This document shows, piece after piece, positions 63,639 through 64,000 of a stretch of 64,000 bases of DNA. Position 1 is the stretch's first letter. Each line of letters starts with the position of its first letter. The notes beneath the pieces are model-generated. The model made no database searches, was not told the DNA's origin, and saw only the letters and a program-made list of their open reading frames with translations. The position numbers and the translations under genes were made by a program. The DNA is from Shewanella pneumatophori (GTDB lineage: Bacteria; Pseudomonadota; Gammaproteobacteria; Enterobacterales; Shewanellaceae): NCBI RefSeq assembly GCF_023283895.1, contig NZ_JAKILB010000001.1, positions 124,001-188,000 of the forward strand, read 5' to 3'.

Positions 63639-64000
63639 ATGTCTGAAGTTTGGGTAAATGGACAACCCGATACCAATGTAAACCCTTTAGATAGGGGCTT
63701 AGCTTATGGCGATGGCTTATTTGCAACAATGCGAGTAAGCCAAGGCCAGATCCTGTTTTTGACAGCGCATTTAGAGCGTCTTGTTCAAGGCACTTTTCGA
63801 CTCGGTTTTAATTGGTATCCATCTGCGACGCTCAAGCAGCAGTTAACCTGTTTAGCTCAAGCTAACCCTCATTCTTGTATTAAATTATTGCTGACTCGTG
63901 GTGCTGGTGGTCGAGGCTATGGTATCGACTTGGTGCGTCAGAATTTGGCTTTTATTGGTGAGGAAATAGCTGTTTCTGAATCTGCTACTCAAGCCGGTAA
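63639..64000 (+). CDS. pabC: Aminodeoxychorismate lyase, 3' end outside window
   Basis: ATG at 63639 with AGGA upstream; open to the window edge (120 codons). The start MSEVWVNGQPDTNVNPLDRGLAYGDGLFATMRVSQG is the PabC/BCAT fold-type IV PLP signature (RGLxYGDGlFeT), followed by LERLVQGTFRLGF and LLLTRGAGGRGYG. Makes 4-aminobenzoate from 4-amino-4-deoxychorismate for folate. The PLP lysine lies beyond the edge. The 128-bp gap after udk shows no gene. Confidence 0.9.
   Translation, partial: MSEVWVNGQPDTNVNPLDRGLAYGDGLFATMRVSQGQILFLTAHLERLVQGTFRLGFNWYPSATLKQQLTCLAQANPHSCIKLLLTRGAGGRGYGIDLVRQNLAFIGEEIAVSESATQAG

Noticed and set aside
1..64000. tRNA, rRNA, CRISPR, insertion sequence, integron or prophage
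   Set aside because: No conserved RNA motifs, regularly spaced repeats, transposase or integrase motifs were found when reading through the window and its translated frames.

Overview
The window reads as chromosomal DNA of a Shewanella-like marine gammaproteobacterium. This is inferred from the gene repertoire: YdbH/YnbE/YdbL, an RpoE-ChrR pair, CheV, DUF2750, DUF938, DUF3389-like, YccF and PGPGW proteins, an SlyD with a short His tail, and hppD-hmgA. No database search was possible. Genes are dense and on both strands. I see no rRNA, tRNA, CRISPR array, transposase, integrase or phage gene, so this looks like core chromosome and not an island.

Layout. 1-5.4 kb: a DUF4177-like fragment at the edge, then a leftward ydbH-ynbE-ydbL operon (envelope lipid transfer) and a small membrane protein. 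5.4-11.4 kb: hexose-6-phosphate mutarotase, a large acyl-CoA dehydrogenase, the YjjG nucleotidase, a DUF938 methyltransferase and three small unknown genes. 11.4-15.4 kb: two divergent exported peptidases (Dcp and an M20 enzyme). 15.5-21 kb: an Aer-like chemoreceptor, a Fur-box-preceded TonB-dependent receptor and a periplasmic catalase-like haem protein. 21-27 kb: nucleoside hydrolase, gamma-glutamyltransferase, a FemAB/GNAT-like protein, a lipoprotein and a LysE exporter. 27-30.4 kb: tyrosine catabolism (hppD, hmgA) with a divergent LysR regulator and a clear inverted-repeat operator candidate. 30.8-38.6 kb: small unknown genes, di-haem cytochrome c peroxidase, a periplasmic solute-binding protein, an M14 peptidase, an alpha/beta hydrolase, YccF, a PLP deaminase/desulfhydrase and a 57-residue gene. 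39-44.9 kb: MscS channel, the rpoE-chrR stress pair with a matching ECF promoter, a LON-domain protein, CheV and a zinc-ribbon protein. 45-51.6 kb: MltB-type transglycosylase, SlyD, a carboxylesterase, a lipoprotein 5'-nucleotidase and Hsp20 with a sigma-32-type promoter and a ROSE-type RNA thermometer. 51.6-64 kb: ilvIH, a Bcr-type efflux pump, a choice-of-anchor lipoprotein, Nif3, metG, mrp, udk and the start of pabC.

How genes work together. HppD and HmgA catalyse consecutive steps from 4-hydroxyphenylpyruvate to maleylacetoacetate; the isomerase and hydrolase that finish the route are not in the window. IlvI and IlvH form one enzyme and overlap by one base. YdbH, YnbE and YdbL belong to one system. 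RpoE and ChrR are a sigma/anti-sigma pair. Nucleoside hydrolase, YjjG, the exported 5'-nucleotidase and Udk together suggest nucleotide scavenging, although they are dispersed.

Most convergent gene pairs are separated by strong hairpins, listed below. I did not find an obviously new multi-gene system. The best leads are regulatory (RNA thermometer, ECF promoter, LysR operator, a 16-bp palindrome upstream of ccp), one small gene below usual size cut-offs, and several intergenic hairpins without U tracts.
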